Below, in pieces: positions 23,477 through 35,966 of a stretch of 64,000 bases of DNA (position 1 is its first letter; every line of letters begins with the position of its first letter). The notes beneath the pieces are model-generated. The model saw only the letters and a list, made by a program, of their open reading frames with translations, did no database searches and was not told where the DNA came from. The DNA comes from Lindgomyces ingoldianus (lineage: Eukaryota > Ascomycota > Dothideomycetes > Pleosporales > Lindgomycetaceae), in NCBI RefSeq assembly GCF_010093535.1, contig NW_022985196.1, positions 723,061 through 787,060 of the forward strand. The letters are read 5' to 3'. Position numbers and translations under genes: made by a program.

Positions 23477-26400
23477 ATGCCCAAAAATCCTCCCCCTCGG
23501 CGTGGCGGAGCCCCGAAGAAGCCAGTCCCGCCCGAAGAAGATGGCAGCTTCATCATCTTCGGCAACGGCAAGGATAAGAAGGGAAAGGGAAAGGCCACGG
23601 CTGGGGAAGCCGAAGAAGGCCCCAAAAGACCAGACACCAGGTCGTTGATCGGAGGCGCATCATGGACCGGCAAACTCCCCGTCAACCTGCTTAATGAGCA
23701 CTGCCAAAAGCAGAAGTGGGGGAAGCCAGACTATCGCATGGTCAGAGTTCTTCACGTCTGTGGAATATGAGAATGTGGGCTAAATATGAGAAGCATCGGG
23801 AAGGCGACGCATACGCCTCGCACGTCGTGCTTTCCAAAACGAACCCCAAGACCCGAGAGACAGTCACTCTCCCCCCCTTCAAGATCCCTCCCGAGCTCGT
23901 CGATTTCGCCAAGCAGCCTTCAGCCGTCGAGGCCCGCCATTTTGCTGCGGCTTATACCCTTTTCCGCGTCGCTAGCGGGAAGAATCTGCACATGATGATG
24001 CCTCCCACATACAAGGATCTTTGGAAGGGAGAGTTTACGGCGGTGAAGAAGAGCGACGAGAAGGATGGGAGGGGCTGGTTGTACGAGGCAGATCCCTTCC
24101 TTGCCTTCCAAGAGCGAGAGAAGGCGAAGGAATTAGCGGTCAAAGAACGAGAGAAGAAACAGAAAGCGCGGGAGCAAGCGCAGAAAGATATTCAACCCGG
24201 TATGCCGGTTCCAGCACCCGGCGGTCAATATGGAGCCAACGGAAATCGCATGAAGGGGTGGGCAAGGGTCCCGAAGATCGAGCTTGGGAAGCGGATGAGG
24301 AAGGATGTCGAACGGTTAATCCGGCGCGATGCTATCTGGAATCCTCACAACGTTCGAATGGACCAACAAACTCGATCGAAGATCGTGGCCGCGGTGACCA
24401 ACCTGGGGTTTCGGCAGAGCCATGTCGAAGAAGCGGCCGGCATCTGCAAAGACCAGGAAGAGATGTTGGAATGGCTTCTCATCCATGTGCCCGAGGATGA
24501 CCTTCCCGCTTGGAGCCTTCCCGAAGGATATGTAGCAGGCGTGAGCATGGCAAGTTCAAATCTTAAGAGGGAAGGTGCGATTAAGCGTCTTGCTGCCGCC
24601 GGCTTCGCTGCTGAACTTTGCGAAGAGGCATATGATGGTCAGGCTGGCGACGAAGCAAAGGCAGCTGCCTTCTTGCAGTCTCGTCTGCTTCGGCCTAATG
24701 ACGAAGAGAAGGACATTGCCCAAGAAATCGCGGACCTCGCCCTTGCCGGTAGGCTAGATGAGGTAGATTTGTGGGATGAAGAGCAGACATCACTGGAAGC
24801 CATTTACGACAAGCGCTTTGAGAGACCCTCTCCTTTGGTATGCCGCATTCGGCTGGACCGTACACCATCAGGGAAATCAATCGTCCTTCAAGCAAGGAAA
24901 CCTTTCGGCCCTTACCCTTCGGTGCTTCCTATTATCACAGTTGACGCCCCTTTGCCTACTTACATCCGACTAAGTATTATAAGGCAAGCCCTCCTTCACG
25001 CCGAGACAAATCTTACTGGAACACCCATGCTTTTCGATATAGTAGACTGGCTAGAGCAAAATATTCCTTCCATTATCGAACGCCCGGGACGATTGACAGA
25101 TGTATCATCTGGTGTATCCGCAGCAGATCATAGCAGCTTTAGGAAACGCCTTCACGAAATACCCAAGAGCCGCTTTCGAATGCCCATCGAGTGGCGGCCA
25201 GGATCAGCGATGAGTCAGAAGGCACTCTCTCAATGGCAGGCAAAACAAGGAAGCGCTGCACAGCAAAAGATGCTGAAGGTTCGGCAAACTCTCCCAGCAT
25301 GGCGACTTCGACATGAAATTGTGCAAACTGTCAGCCAGTGTCAGGTTTGCATCATCTCCGGCGAAACGGGATCAGGAAAATCAACACAGTCCGTTCAATT
25401 CATCCTCGATGACTTGATTCAGGGACAGCTTGGCGAGGCCGCAAACATCATCTGCACTCAGCCTCGAAGAATATCAGCTTTGGGTCTTGCAGATCGCGTC
25501 GCCGATGAGAGGTGCTCGAGAGTTGGAGAGGAAGTCGGCTATACCATCCGTGGGGAGTCAAAACAGAAACCAGGTGTCACCAAGATCACCTTCGTAACAA
25601 CTGGTGTCTTATTAAGGCGGCTACAGACTTCTGGTGGTAACTCTGATGACGTGGTTGCTGCACTTGATGATGTCAGCCATGTAGTCGTCGATGAAGTGCA
25701 CGAGCGCAGCTTAGATACAGACTTTCTTCTAGTCCTGCTTCGTGATATTCTACGCCGACGGACAGATCTCAAGGTCATTCTAATGAGCGCCACGCTTGAT
25801 GCCGATGTCTTCGAGGCATACTTTAGCGATGTCGGTCCCGTCGGGCGGATCGAGATCGCGGGTAGAACATATCCTGTGGAAGATTTTTACCTCGATGATA
25901 TTGTTCGCTTCACTGGCTTTGGCGGCAACAGGAACGACGATTTTGGAGATGAAGAGGACGACAAGTCGCTTGGCACCGCACTTCGTAGTGTGGGCATGAA
26001 GATCAATTACGATTTGATCGCAGAGATGGTTCGATACCTTGATGCTGTCCAGCTCGGTTCCGAAGAAGGGGGGATTTTGATATTTCTTCCAGGGACAATG
26101 GAGATAGATCGCACGTTGCAGGCAAGTGTGAACTTTCGATATGAGACCAACGAGTCCTAATACCAAATACAGGCACTTCGTCATTTCCCCAACCTTCACG
26201 CTCTTCCACTTCATGCCTCTCTCCTCCCTGTAGAGCAGAAGCGCGTATTCCCTCCCGCACCAGCCGGGAAACGGAAGGTCATTGCCGCAACCAATGTCGC
26301 CGAGACGTCCATCACAATCGAAGATATTGTTGCTGTCATCGATACAGGCCGAGTTAAAGAAACTAGCTTCGACCCTCAAAACAACATGGTCCGACTTGCA

Positions 26401-27678
26401 GAGACCTGGGCTTCTAGAGCAGCATGCAAGCAACGTCGAGGTCGCGCGGGTCGGGTACGCGCTGGACAGTGTTACAAGCTATACACACGGAATGCAGAGG
26501 CTAAGATGATGGAACGCTCAGATCCTGAAATCAGAAGAGTACCGCTTGAACAACTTTGCCTGTCTGTAAAAGCAATGGGTGTTCAAGACGTCTCTGCCTT
26601 CCTAGCTGGCGCACTCACCCCTCCTGAGAACACAGCAGTTGAAGGCGCCATCAAACTCCTCGATCAAATCGGGGCCATTGATGACAATGAACTCACCGCC
26701 CTTGGAAGACACCTATCTATGATCCCAGCAGATTTGCGCTGCAGCAAACTCCTCGTCTATGGCGCGACCTTCGGCTGTTTGGAGGCCGCTCTAACAATCG
26801 CCTCCGTGCTTACAAGCCGAAGCCCCTTCGTCAATCCCCGTGAGCGGGATGACGAAACCCGCAATGAATACAACCGCATTCGCGCATCATTCTCTCTGAA
26901 CCAAGGTGACCTCCTCGTCGACCTACGAGCATTTGAGCAATGGTCTACATTGCGAAGCAAAGGTATACCAACCCGTGATCTCCGAGCCTGGTGTTCAGAA
27001 AACCGTCTTTCGTCCCAGAGCCTATTTGACATCGCCTCGAATCGCTCACAATATCTCTCCTCGCTTAAAGAAATATCTTTCATCCCAGCCACCTATTCCT
27101 CTTCTAATTCCTCCATCCACGATATCTACAACTCCCATAATTGTAACGACGCGCTAATCCGTGCCCTCATTGCCGGCTCATTCTCACCTCAAATCGCTCG
27201 TATCCAACTTCCGGAAAAGAAATTCGCAGCCGGGATCGCAGGCGCCGTAGAACTCGATCCAGAAGCTCGAACGATCAAATACTTCAACCAAGAAAACGGC
27301 CGTGTCTTTGTGCATCCTACTTCGACGCTCTTTGACGCACAGACTTTCCCAAGAAACGCCAGCTTCGTCGCATATTTTAACAAAATGGCGACCTCGAAGG
27401 TCTTTATTCGTGATATCACACCGTTTAATTCTTATTCCTTGCTTATGTTTGCGGGAGCGATTGCGGTGGATACGTTAGGGAGGGGCTTGGTGGTGGATGA
27501 ATGGATTAGGCTACGAGGCTGGGCAAGAATTGGTGTTCTAGTTAGTAGGTTGCGGGGTATGTTGGATGGGGTGTTGGAGAGGAAGGTTAGGGAGCCAGGG
27601 TGGGTGGTTAGTGGACGAGAGGGTGAGGTTGTGAGGGTCGTAAGGGGGTTGGTTGAGAGGGACGGGTTGGATAACTAG
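23477..27678 (+). CDS. DEAH-box RNA helicase, DHX57/DHX29-like, with UBA and RWD regions
   Basis: Three exons, 23477-23740, 23791-26121 and 26173-27678, total 4101 nt or 1366 residues. After a Lys/Pro-rich start, residues about 278-325 form a UBA-like helix bundle (TNLGF) and about 418-530 an RWD domain (EEQTSLEAIY). The helicase core shows motif I GETGSGKST (612-620), motif II DEVH (722-725), motif III SAT (about 754) and motif VI QRRGRAGR (952-959). The HA2 and OB-fold regions follow. UBA plus RWD before the core is the architecture of DHX57 and of yeast YLR419W; these are ATP-driven RNA or ribosome-linked helicases. The second intron (26122-26172) begins with GC, not GT (CAG/GCAAGT), and no alternative keeps the frame. 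The frame upstream of 23477 has no ATG. Confidence 0.93.
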
Positions 27679-29812
27679 AACACTTTGAGCATCAAGATAG
27701 ATTTTGATATTCTGCTTTATTCTATTTCTATGTCAGGTAATGCAGCGCTCTGGACACGCCATAAACTGAAAGAGAAGTCAAATTATCAGCAACCGCTTCA
27801 TGACCCTCGTCTTTGTATGACAAGCAGGCAACATACACTTTACCTCATGACAGTCGACAGTAATACCATTCCGAGGCCGCCTTAGTAGCTTCGGTGATAC
27901 CAAACAAGGTGCTGAAGGATTACGTGAAGAAGCCCATAAAGATAACCCTTCCAGGCTCAACGGAAGTGCAATCCCAGTTCCCGATGTCGCCACAGCGTCC
28001 GCAATAGTTGTCCAGGAACCCCCTGCTGCAGCCATCGACCCGCTTGTCGGAGCAAGTGCTAGAGTGTTGAAGTGCGTTGAAGGTGGTATGTCGATGGTGT
28101 GGTGGAATTAATCAACGTTGACTAGGAAATTGTTATCCGTTTATATCTTCTTTGGTCGCACTCCTTAAAACTCTTCGTTGAACTGCTCCTTCCAACCCAT
28201 CTTCGCTAAGTTTATTAGTTATTTACTCTCTCATCATTGTCTGTCTACTGCGTCTTGAAGTTGCATTTGATGTTCTTTGTCTACGCAATAATTTCTTTGT
28301 CTGAGGTGTTTGTTCACTACATTGTTTTCTCATGCTGTAGAGTATTCGCCTCTCCCATCGGTTTCAACTCTCAGTCCAAGATCAGTTGAGGTTGCTTCTC
28401 AATATGTTGTTGGCGGGTGTCAGAAACATTCCTTCGCCAAGCCAAGGCTTCGTTTCCACGACTACTATTTATCCTGTATACGGCATTCCTTCATCTTAGA
28501 GCAATTCTTTGCTTCGTTACTTGGCGCAAAGATGCCGTAAGGAAAAGTAGTATTTTTTTTGCGTAGTCTTTCCAGCCCAACATTTCCGAGGGAGCAGACC
28601 TGCCTAACATAGATTCACAATAGGTATATACTACTTGCGAAGGCTCTAGGAAGCTCAGCAGTATTGGCCGAAGGCATTCGAATCTTTTGACTAGGTGGAT
28701 TGGATTGTCTCATAGGTTTCGTGTTCCAAAGCTTGGATGTATTCCGAACCAAAGCGGTTTTGCCACAAGTCTTTGTCTTTCGCTCGTTACACTACAAGAG
28801 CTTCTCTTCTTACAAGTAATTCACTTGGCAACCCGCAATGTAGTTGTTAACAGCATTGATCAAGGCACATTTTAACAAGGTCGCTTTAAGAAGAAGTGCG
28901 GCATCATTGCGCAGGATGAACCTGAGTTGTCCAGTCCTCTTACTTTTCCTGAGTGCCCAGAGCAGAAAATAATACGAAACTAAACGAATGAATGAAAAGA
29001 TCTGGTCACACGGATACAGTAGGCTGAGGCATCTCAGGATGGAATAGAATTTCACTCAAACTTCCTCGAAAACAGCAGGCATCGAGGTCGGAGATCGGGA
29101 GTGCAGTATCCTAAGTTGTCCCTGGCCTAATGATGTACAGTGCAGGCCTAGATTTAAGGGTGCAAAACTCTAGCCTATTTGGAAATCTCTCGTCTTCGAT
29201 CTCACCCTGGAATTTGCGCTCATACCAAGGCACGCAATTCCACCAAACAGCCACCTAATTTCCGTGCTCGCAATCATTTTAAAGCCCTGGGAGATGAGAA
29301 CGAATACTGTGGTGGAATGGCTCGGTCAGGTAGATGTTTTGACTATGCCTCCCGTGTCTGGAAGTGGCAGCCGGATTTGTAGGGTAACTAGAATGTTTGG
29401 AAGCACTAAGCGAAGCAACTTTCTAGATTGGAGTGATCACTACGCTATGATTGATTGTGCGGTGTGGTACATGTAGGAAACCCAGAGACCTTGCTCGACA
29501 CTAACAATACTACCATCCTTTTGCATTTGTCGCCTAACGTAGAACATGACAGAAATCTAGGATCGAAGTTTGTATCTTGTCAGCGTTCTCCTAGATTCCA
29601 AAAAGAGATTCAACGGATCAAATCCTCGCTGTTAATATTCTGTGGTAGTTTGGAATCTGCTAAACCTTAACTAGCTTAAAATCGCGAGAGATGGCTTGCC
29701 ATGAGTGCACGTTCCGTTGGGGGTAGCCTCGTACAAGCTTGAGCAAACATCATGGTTGGCTTCCCATCTCGTCTTACTGCTTTACGGATCATTCTACCTA
29801 CTACTTCAAGTT
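27679..29812. other. Convergent intergenic region, 2.1 kb
   Basis: It lies between the 3' ends of the helicase (+) and the DUF7730-like gene (-). No intact gene is supported. A plus-strand frame at about 27895-28110 reads like protein (TKQGAEGLREEAHKD; then Ala/Val/Pro-rich text), but it has no ATG or clear splice site upstream. The region 28300-29700 has short open frames only. Confidence 0.45.
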
Positions 29813-30988
29813 TCACTCCGACGGTTCCAATAGTATCGCTGTACGCAACGGCCACCTCCCAAACATTACCGTTACCTGCGCTTCTGGGTCGTAGGTGAGC
29901 TTCGTATTGTTCAGGTGATGGAACCCAATATCTACATAAAAATAGATCTTACACTTTACACCTTTATCCACGAGTGGGAGAAACCATCTCTCGGCTGCGC
30001 GTACGGCATACGGGCCCACCGACGACTGGTAGTTGTTTTCGTGGCTACCATACAGGCGAAACGAAAGATAAAGTGACTCGAGCTTCTTCATCGTAGAAAT
30101 GATGGCCGGGACACGCTGGAGAGGGGAGTATTCAAATGCGGGGTTAGACTGTTGGAAAGCCTGGGGAAAACGTTTTTCGAAACTGCAGCAGTCGATACTG
30201 ATGTGTTTGATCTGATTGAGACGGGAGAGCGGAATGGTGTTCGCGAAGACAATGAACTGCTCCGTGTCTCGGAAGGCGAAGGCGTTGCGAGAGTAGAGGA
30301 GATCAATACCCTCGGAATAACTAGCATGAATGTCAGAGCACGTAACTGAGAGCGAGGCGATGTGGCATGACCCTAAAATAAACGGCGGACCGGTGGTGGC
30401 TATATTGTGAAGCGTGTGCCAGGAAGGAAGTATCACTTACGCGAGCCGACATGACTTTAGTAATGACAGAAGCTTAGGCTGAGATTGCGGACGGACATTA
30501 TAACACCCGAAATGACATTGGGGGACAACAGACGAACTTGTGCACAAGTGAGATTTCAAGTACGCAACCAAGTCGTCTGCGCCGTCGGTGATGGTGACAT
30601 GCATTCTCCCCGACTCACAGAGGACCATCTCAAAGATCACAACCCTAATTTCGGGAGGGAGTTTGCAAAATAGTGGCGATTGGCTTTGGGAGAGAGCTTG
30701 CCGCTTCGGTCGGAGGGAGGAAAGAAAGGTCTTGGGAGGGTGGCAGTGAGTGGAGAGGCTGCCTCGACGATTTTTCGTAGAGCGTGCCTGTCGCTTGAAC
30801 CGGATGACACTCATTCGGTCTCGCTTGGCCGCATCAAAAACTGGAGGATCATAGTCTGTTGGTCGCCGTTTCTCCCTGCAACAGAAGTGGAAGAAGATTA
30901 GAAGAGGGTATGCGAAAGTCGAAAGCCACCAGGTAAGCCGTGGATGGATGTAGAAGAAATACTGGACTTTCGCCAAGATATCTCCCAT
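29813..30988 (-). CDS. DUF7730-like protein (fungal F-box-related family)
   Basis: Two exons, 30988-30441 and 30320-29813, with a 120-nt intron, total 1056 nt or 351 residues. The intron restores the family phrase in which a CR motif is followed by YSEGIDLLYSRNAF. The N-terminus has a hydrophobic stretch (WWLSTFAYPLLIFFHFCC) that may be a membrane segment. The core begins SPLFCKLPPEIRVVIFEMVL, the signature of large ascomycete families annotated as DUF7730, whose opening helix resembles an F-box. The second exon carries alternating Leu-rich strands and a C-terminal domain without known active residues. Function is unknown. The first in-frame ATG is 30988. Confidence 0.8.
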
Positions 30989-32021
30989 GTTAGATGCGAA
31001 AACCGAATATAGAAGTGAGGGATAAGAGGTGTGTACCTTTTGGGGACGCTGGTGTTGGAGATTGGGACATAATGTAGAGACGAAAGGTAGCAGCCTGGAT
31101 ACGAGATGCAAGGCTCAGAGAATGCAAGGCACAAAGCCGTGACAACTCCACACCGTAACTATTAAAAACGCTAGACACACGCAAGCATATACTGCGATAT
31201 TTCAACAAGGAATGGATTCTGTTCGGAATGAGTTAGGAGAGTTAATCCAAGAAAAGGCTCAAACAATGCCATTATCTGTCCCGACGTCCACATTTGCAGT
31301 TCCTATCGATAAACTCTGGCGCTGAGCTGGGGCTTGCAGCATGGCTGGGACCGGCAGGAACCATGCACCTCAGCCCGACTAGCATCAAGGATCCCATCTC
31401 AACACCAAAGACTTGCCTTCTTCCTGTTAGGATTCAAGGATTGCATATTTACTGCATGGTGGCAGGTATGTTAGAATATGACAAGGGCTCTCATTCAGGG
31501 CAGAAATCAGCATCCTCTCTTGAACCCCTTAAATTCCAGCCCGAGATTTAATAGACTATCCCCACCCCAGTTACGTCCCATGGAATGGGACAACTTAATG
31601 TATGGATCCGTACAATAGACGCTTGTAGGAGAGGATAGGGCTTTGGAATGTCGGATACTCCACTTTGTATTATTGGTCTAAACTGTACCTACTGCATCTT
31701 GTCGCCTGACATGTGTAGAGCGTGACAAGAGCGGTTTAGGATAGATCTTTGCATCTTGTCAACGTTCTCCATATTTTCCGAGCGAGAGGGTTAACACCAG
31801 TCTACGCTACCCATGGTCTATCCAATGTAACAATATATTCAGCCTGTGCGTGCCACAATGCCAAGTCTCGTATTCGTGCCCAGAGTGCGGCTGAGTCGAG
31901 ATTTACATCTCCACTTCACCATGCCGGGCTTTCAAGCTTGCGGCATCTCTCTGCTCCCTATTTTCCCTATCTTCCCGCACTGTTCTCTTGACTGATCAAA
32001 CCGACTCCTACAGACTACAGT
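30989..32021. other. Divergent intergenic region, 1.0 kb
   Basis: Promoter space between the DUF7730-like gene (-) and the Q-rich gene (+). The open frames here are short and featureless. A pyrimidine-rich stretch leads into the ATG at 32022. Confidence 0.4.
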
Positions 32022-34426
32022 ATGGCGCAATTTCCCGGCGCCCCTCCGCCTGGAGCATACGTCCCTCCCCAAGGCTCTGCACCCTACGGGCAACAACCAC
32101 ACAAGAGCACGGCGGGCCTCGGCGGTATTCTCAACCAAGCCGTTACAACAGGAAAACCGTTTCTGAATAAGTTGGGCAAGACTATTAGCTCTAAGGTTGG
32201 AAACAAGCAATCTACACCAGCTACACCGCAGCATTTGGCCGGATACCAGCAGTATCAGGCGCATCAACAGCAGAGTTATGGCCAAGACCAGCAGCAACAG
32301 CAGAACTACGGCCAGAATCAGCAGCAGCAACAGAATTATGGCCAGAGCCAGCAGCAGCAGCAGCAGCAGCCATGGCAACAACAGCAGAATACTTACCAGG
32401 CTCCCGGACAGTCTCCGCTTCCTCCCTCGAATTACACCAGTCCAGCTTCCAATCAATCTGGCCAGAGCAATTACTTTCCTCAACAGACTTCCCAGACTCC
32501 GAATCCCCCGCAACAGCAGCAGCAAAATGCTCCAGGATACAATCCAAATCAGTTAATTCAGGGACAAGGCGTAGAAGGACAGCAGGGCCAATCCGCCTCA
32601 GGACAGCCTCAGGCAGCGCAATTCCAACAAGGGCAATTTCAAGATCAAGGCTCACAGGGGCAATTTCAACAAGAACAGCATCAGCAGGGACAATTCCAGC
32701 AGGGCCAGGGACCCCAAGGACAGTTCCAACAGAACCAACCCCAGGATCAGTCGCAGCAGGGGCAATTTGAGCAAATACACTCCCAGCAGGCCAGCTTTCC
32801 AGGACAACAGACTGGCGTTATTGGGGCTGCACAGCCTGCAGCGCAGAATCTCGGTCCTGCCTCCCCGCAGCCATCAAATGTGTCCCAACACTTCCAGAAC
32901 CAGCCCTCCCCCCAGCAACAATGGGCACCTCCAACACCCAGTTCTGGTATCGTAACTCCCACTGCTCCACAACAGGTATATCCGAACCCCTCTCCCACCC
33001 CGCAAAATTCACAGCCCTATGCCCAAACGCCCCCGCCCCAGCAATATGGTACCGCACCACAACCTCCAGTTCATCCTAATCAGCAGCAGCAGCAGTGGGT
33101 GGCTATGTCTCCTGTGAGCCCTCAAGGCCAAGCTCCGAACCAGATTCCGCCTTCTATTAGCCCTCCACCTCCACAGTCTGCGGGTAATCAAGCCCAAGCG
33201 CCACCAAATATTCCTCAACAGCCGCCACAGCAACCGCAACCTACTCCTCCTCCCCAGAGTGCGCCTCCACCATCTGCGCCCACTGCGTTTATTGCCGAGC
33301 TACCAGCCGACCTAGGAAACCTCACTCTTGAGAACTCAGCGCAGCCTCAGCGACCCCCATCCAATACACCCCAGTCATCGCCGTATCAGGCATATCAGCC
33401 GGCCCAAGGGGATCAGAAACCGGGATTTACGGTACCGCGCAGAGCCCTGAGTACAAGTAGCCTACCCTTAGCTGATCCATGGAGGGTAGCAGACCCAGCT
33501 ACAGAACAGCCTACGAGGGAATTTTACATCATCGCCGACCTTTTGTTTGATGGGCTGGATAGGAAATGCGAACCTCAGAATACGGGGATGCTTGAAGCAA
33601 GCAAGATATTAGAGAGCTGGAAAGTGCAGACGATGGCGGATGAGGCTGCTCGTAAGTCATGCCACAGCTACAACATATTCGCAATGCAAACAGTGTGGAT
33701 TTAATCTGTTGAACCTCATGCTGGAACCAGGGAGAAGGTCAACAGGTTCCCCCTTCCACGTTCCCTGTTGGGTGACCAGATGTAGTGTGACGACTTCAAA
33801 AGGCTCACTTTTCCACAGATATTTTCGAGTACAAGACGTACAACGCATTTGCCAAGCTTTGGATTCTGGAAGGCGTGCCCCACATGATGGTCCCTTGCCA
33901 ACCTTCTCTGACGCCGGTTTGGAATTTACAACAGTCATCCAGTCAGGATATGAAGCTTCTCGACGAGCCTCCAGCTGCAACGTCAGGGTACCCCGTGTAC
34001 ATGCCAGCTATCAATCGAGCTGGATGGTACAAGTACCTATTCATGGAAATGATATGCGAACCAGAAGGCCTTGATAAGATGATGCCAGCTTTCTGTGGCG
34101 ACACGTACAAACCTGGTGTTTTCAACCACCCAGATATCAAGAAGCAAGACAGGACAGAGCTGCCAGAGCTCACGACGAAAATCAACGCTGTTCGACAAGG
34201 AGCGGTTTCGCGGGTTGTTCAGGAGACGGCTGCAGAAATGCAGGCTGCACAGGGGGGAGGGGCAACAGGATCAGGGGGCGGTGGCATGACGGAGCAGGAA
34301 GCGGCGTTGAAGATGCACAGCCTGAAGATGCAACAGCAGACGAATGCGATGCTGAACCAGACGATGATGAATGCAGGAAAGAGCTTTTCGATGGGAGCGG
34401 GGAACGTGTATGTGCCTAGATTCTAG
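32022..34426 (+). CDS. Prion-like Gln/Pro-rich protein with conserved C-terminal domain
   Basis: Two exons, 32022-33651 and 33819-34426, split by a 167-nt intron, total 2238 nt or 745 residues. Residues 1-65 are a short Gly/Pro-rich start with a helix (NKLGKTISSKV). About 66-480 are dominated by Gln, Pro, Asn, Gly and Ser, with three near-identical NYGQ-plus-polyQ units around 85-120 and QGQFQQ repeats at about 200-260. This is a typical low-complexity, prion-like or phase-separating composition. The C-terminal quarter is globular: REFYIIADLLFDGLDRK before the intron, then EYKTYNAFAKLWILEGVPHMMVP and NRAGWYKYLFMEMICE after it. A Met/Gln-rich tail follows. I recognise the C-terminal part only as a conserved fungal unknown. 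The polyQ tracts suggest length variation between strains. Confidence 0.85.
32275..32370 (+). repeat. Minisatellite encoding NYGQ-polyQ units
   Basis: Three tandem units of about 30-33 bp, each CAG/CAA-rich and ending in a TATGGCCAG or TACGGCCAG word. The last runs into seven CAG-type codons. It lies in frame inside the Q-rich gene. Confidence 0.8.
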
Positions 34427-35105
34427 AAGGAGTATAGACTGAGGCAAGCCGTTTTGCTTGCCCTGGAAAGAACCCTGGGTTTCCCAGTTCCCAACGGACT
34501 TGAGATGGTGAAACGCGGAGTTGGATTGATATGAAAGTTGTGGCAAAGACGTGCTGCGACGATGTGTCTGCGACGATGTGTCTGCTGAGCGGCATTGTAG
34601 GATGCGAAGCACGTTACTCAATCACAACCTTCCAGGTTGCAATAATGATGGTCAGGTAGTTCATTCACGATGAATTTTCAATAGTGGTGGCGGATCGTTG
34701 GCGCATGGGGCTGGGTGATACGTCACGGGTAATCAGTGGCAGGGGGCGGGTGATGATCGACGCCGACGCTAGGCCGTGACGGGAAAGACGACTGTTCCTG
34801 CAGAAAACAGAAAACCGGAAGTCGCAGCTTTGCCACGGGCGTTTCCTTGCTTGACGCGACTGCCCAGTTGCACCAACAAATTTCCTATTTCCTGCCACCT
34901 GCTACTTGGACTTGCCACCTGGGCCTGCCACCCTCCGACAATCACTCTCACTGCATCTCCAACGCCGGCATCCATAAGAGCAGCATACCACCATAGCAGC
35001 ATACCAGTATCGCATAGCCCAAACGTTGGTGGCCGTGGCTTACATATTCTTCCCCCCGCATTTCTAATTCCCATATCCCTCTCGAGGATAACGCCACCCC
35101 CGGCT
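34427..35105. other. Intergenic region, 0.7 kb
   Basis: Holds the 3' UTR of the Q-rich gene and the promoter of the wall-protein gene. A 14-bp unit, TGCGACGATGTGTC, is tandemly duplicated at 34555-34582. A C-rich pyrimidine tract precedes the ATG at 35106. Confidence 0.45.
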
Positions 35106-35966
35106 ATGAGGCTCGCCTCTATTTTTTTTGCCCTCTCCGTCGCGGCCATCTCGAGCGCCGACACCCCCCCCGAGGGAATTGGCCCAGATGCCTCGCCTCC
35201 AGCGGGCTGTAAGGAATCTGTTAATGGGAAGTTCACGATAGGAACGTTGCTGCTTCCCAACGGCAAATCCCGAAGGGAGACGGCACAGGAGGTACGCACA
35301 CCCTCAATGCAGCCGTCCCGGCCCAACGAAGCCATGTACTGACAACAGACACTCGCACAGGCTGCAGACAAGGCGTTTGTGTGCACGCTCCAAGACGGCA
35401 TTCTTCATGATCCGTACAATCGGACCGGCTCCATAGTTGCAAACCGCCAATTCCAATTCGATGGCCCGCCACAGGCAGGCGCAATCTATACGGGCGGATG
35501 GTCGTTCTGCAAGAACAACACACTTGCGCTGGGCGGCTCTACGCTCTTCTACCAGTGCCTGAGCGGCGGCTTCAACAACATCTACGACCAATACATTGCC
35601 GACCAGTGCGCCCCGGTCAACATCGCCGTGTCTTTGATAAGTCAGCCAAGCTCCTCGAGCTCCTCGGCTGTGGCGTCCAGCACGCATGCAAGCACCAAAT
35701 CCTCATCCGCCTCGGCGTCCGGCAGTCTAGATTCGGCCTCGGCCTCTGTCACCGCTGTGTCTAGTCGCAACGGGACCCTCAACACTGCGTCGCCGTCGAT
35801 ATCCGGCGCGTCCTCGGCCAGTATAACTCTTGCGCCTCCATCGAGTGCCGGCGTGTCCCCAGCACCATCAAGTTCTTCTACCGGCGGTGCGGTTCCCACT
35901 CGGGTACCTCGCCGAGAAACATTTGGGGCGGTCGTTGGGATACTGGGAGCAGCCTTGATTCTCTAG
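35106..35966 (+). CDS. PIR-like cell-wall mannoprotein, probably GPI-anchored
   Basis: Two exons, 35106-35291 and 35361-35966, give 792 nt or 263 residues. It has a signal peptide ([17 protein letters not shown]). The mature domain matches the C-terminal Cys domain of PIR/Cis3 wall proteins: [15 protein letters not shown] homologue, [28 protein letters not shown] and [10 protein letters not shown] Ser/Thr/Ala-rich stalk of about 100 residues follows. The protein ends in a hydrophobic tail ([14 protein letters not shown]) without charged residues, preceded by a small-residue region, as in GPI precursors. Such proteins are exported, O-mannosylated and linked to beta-glucan. I see no classical repeated PIR glutamine motif, so alkali-labile linkage is unproven. 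Confidence 0.85.

Noticed and set aside
25780..26433. 217-codon minus-strand frame inside the helicase gene
   Set aside because: It overlaps helicase motifs on the plus strand and has no family features of its own.
31932..32525. 197-codon minus-strand frame very rich in leucine
   Set aside because: It is the antisense of CAG/CAA repeats in the Q-rich gene; the complementary strand of polyQ reads as polyleucine.
35304..35687. Minus-strand open frames over the wall-protein gene
   Set aside because: Antisense shadows. The plus strand carries signal peptide, conserved cysteine domain and an intron.
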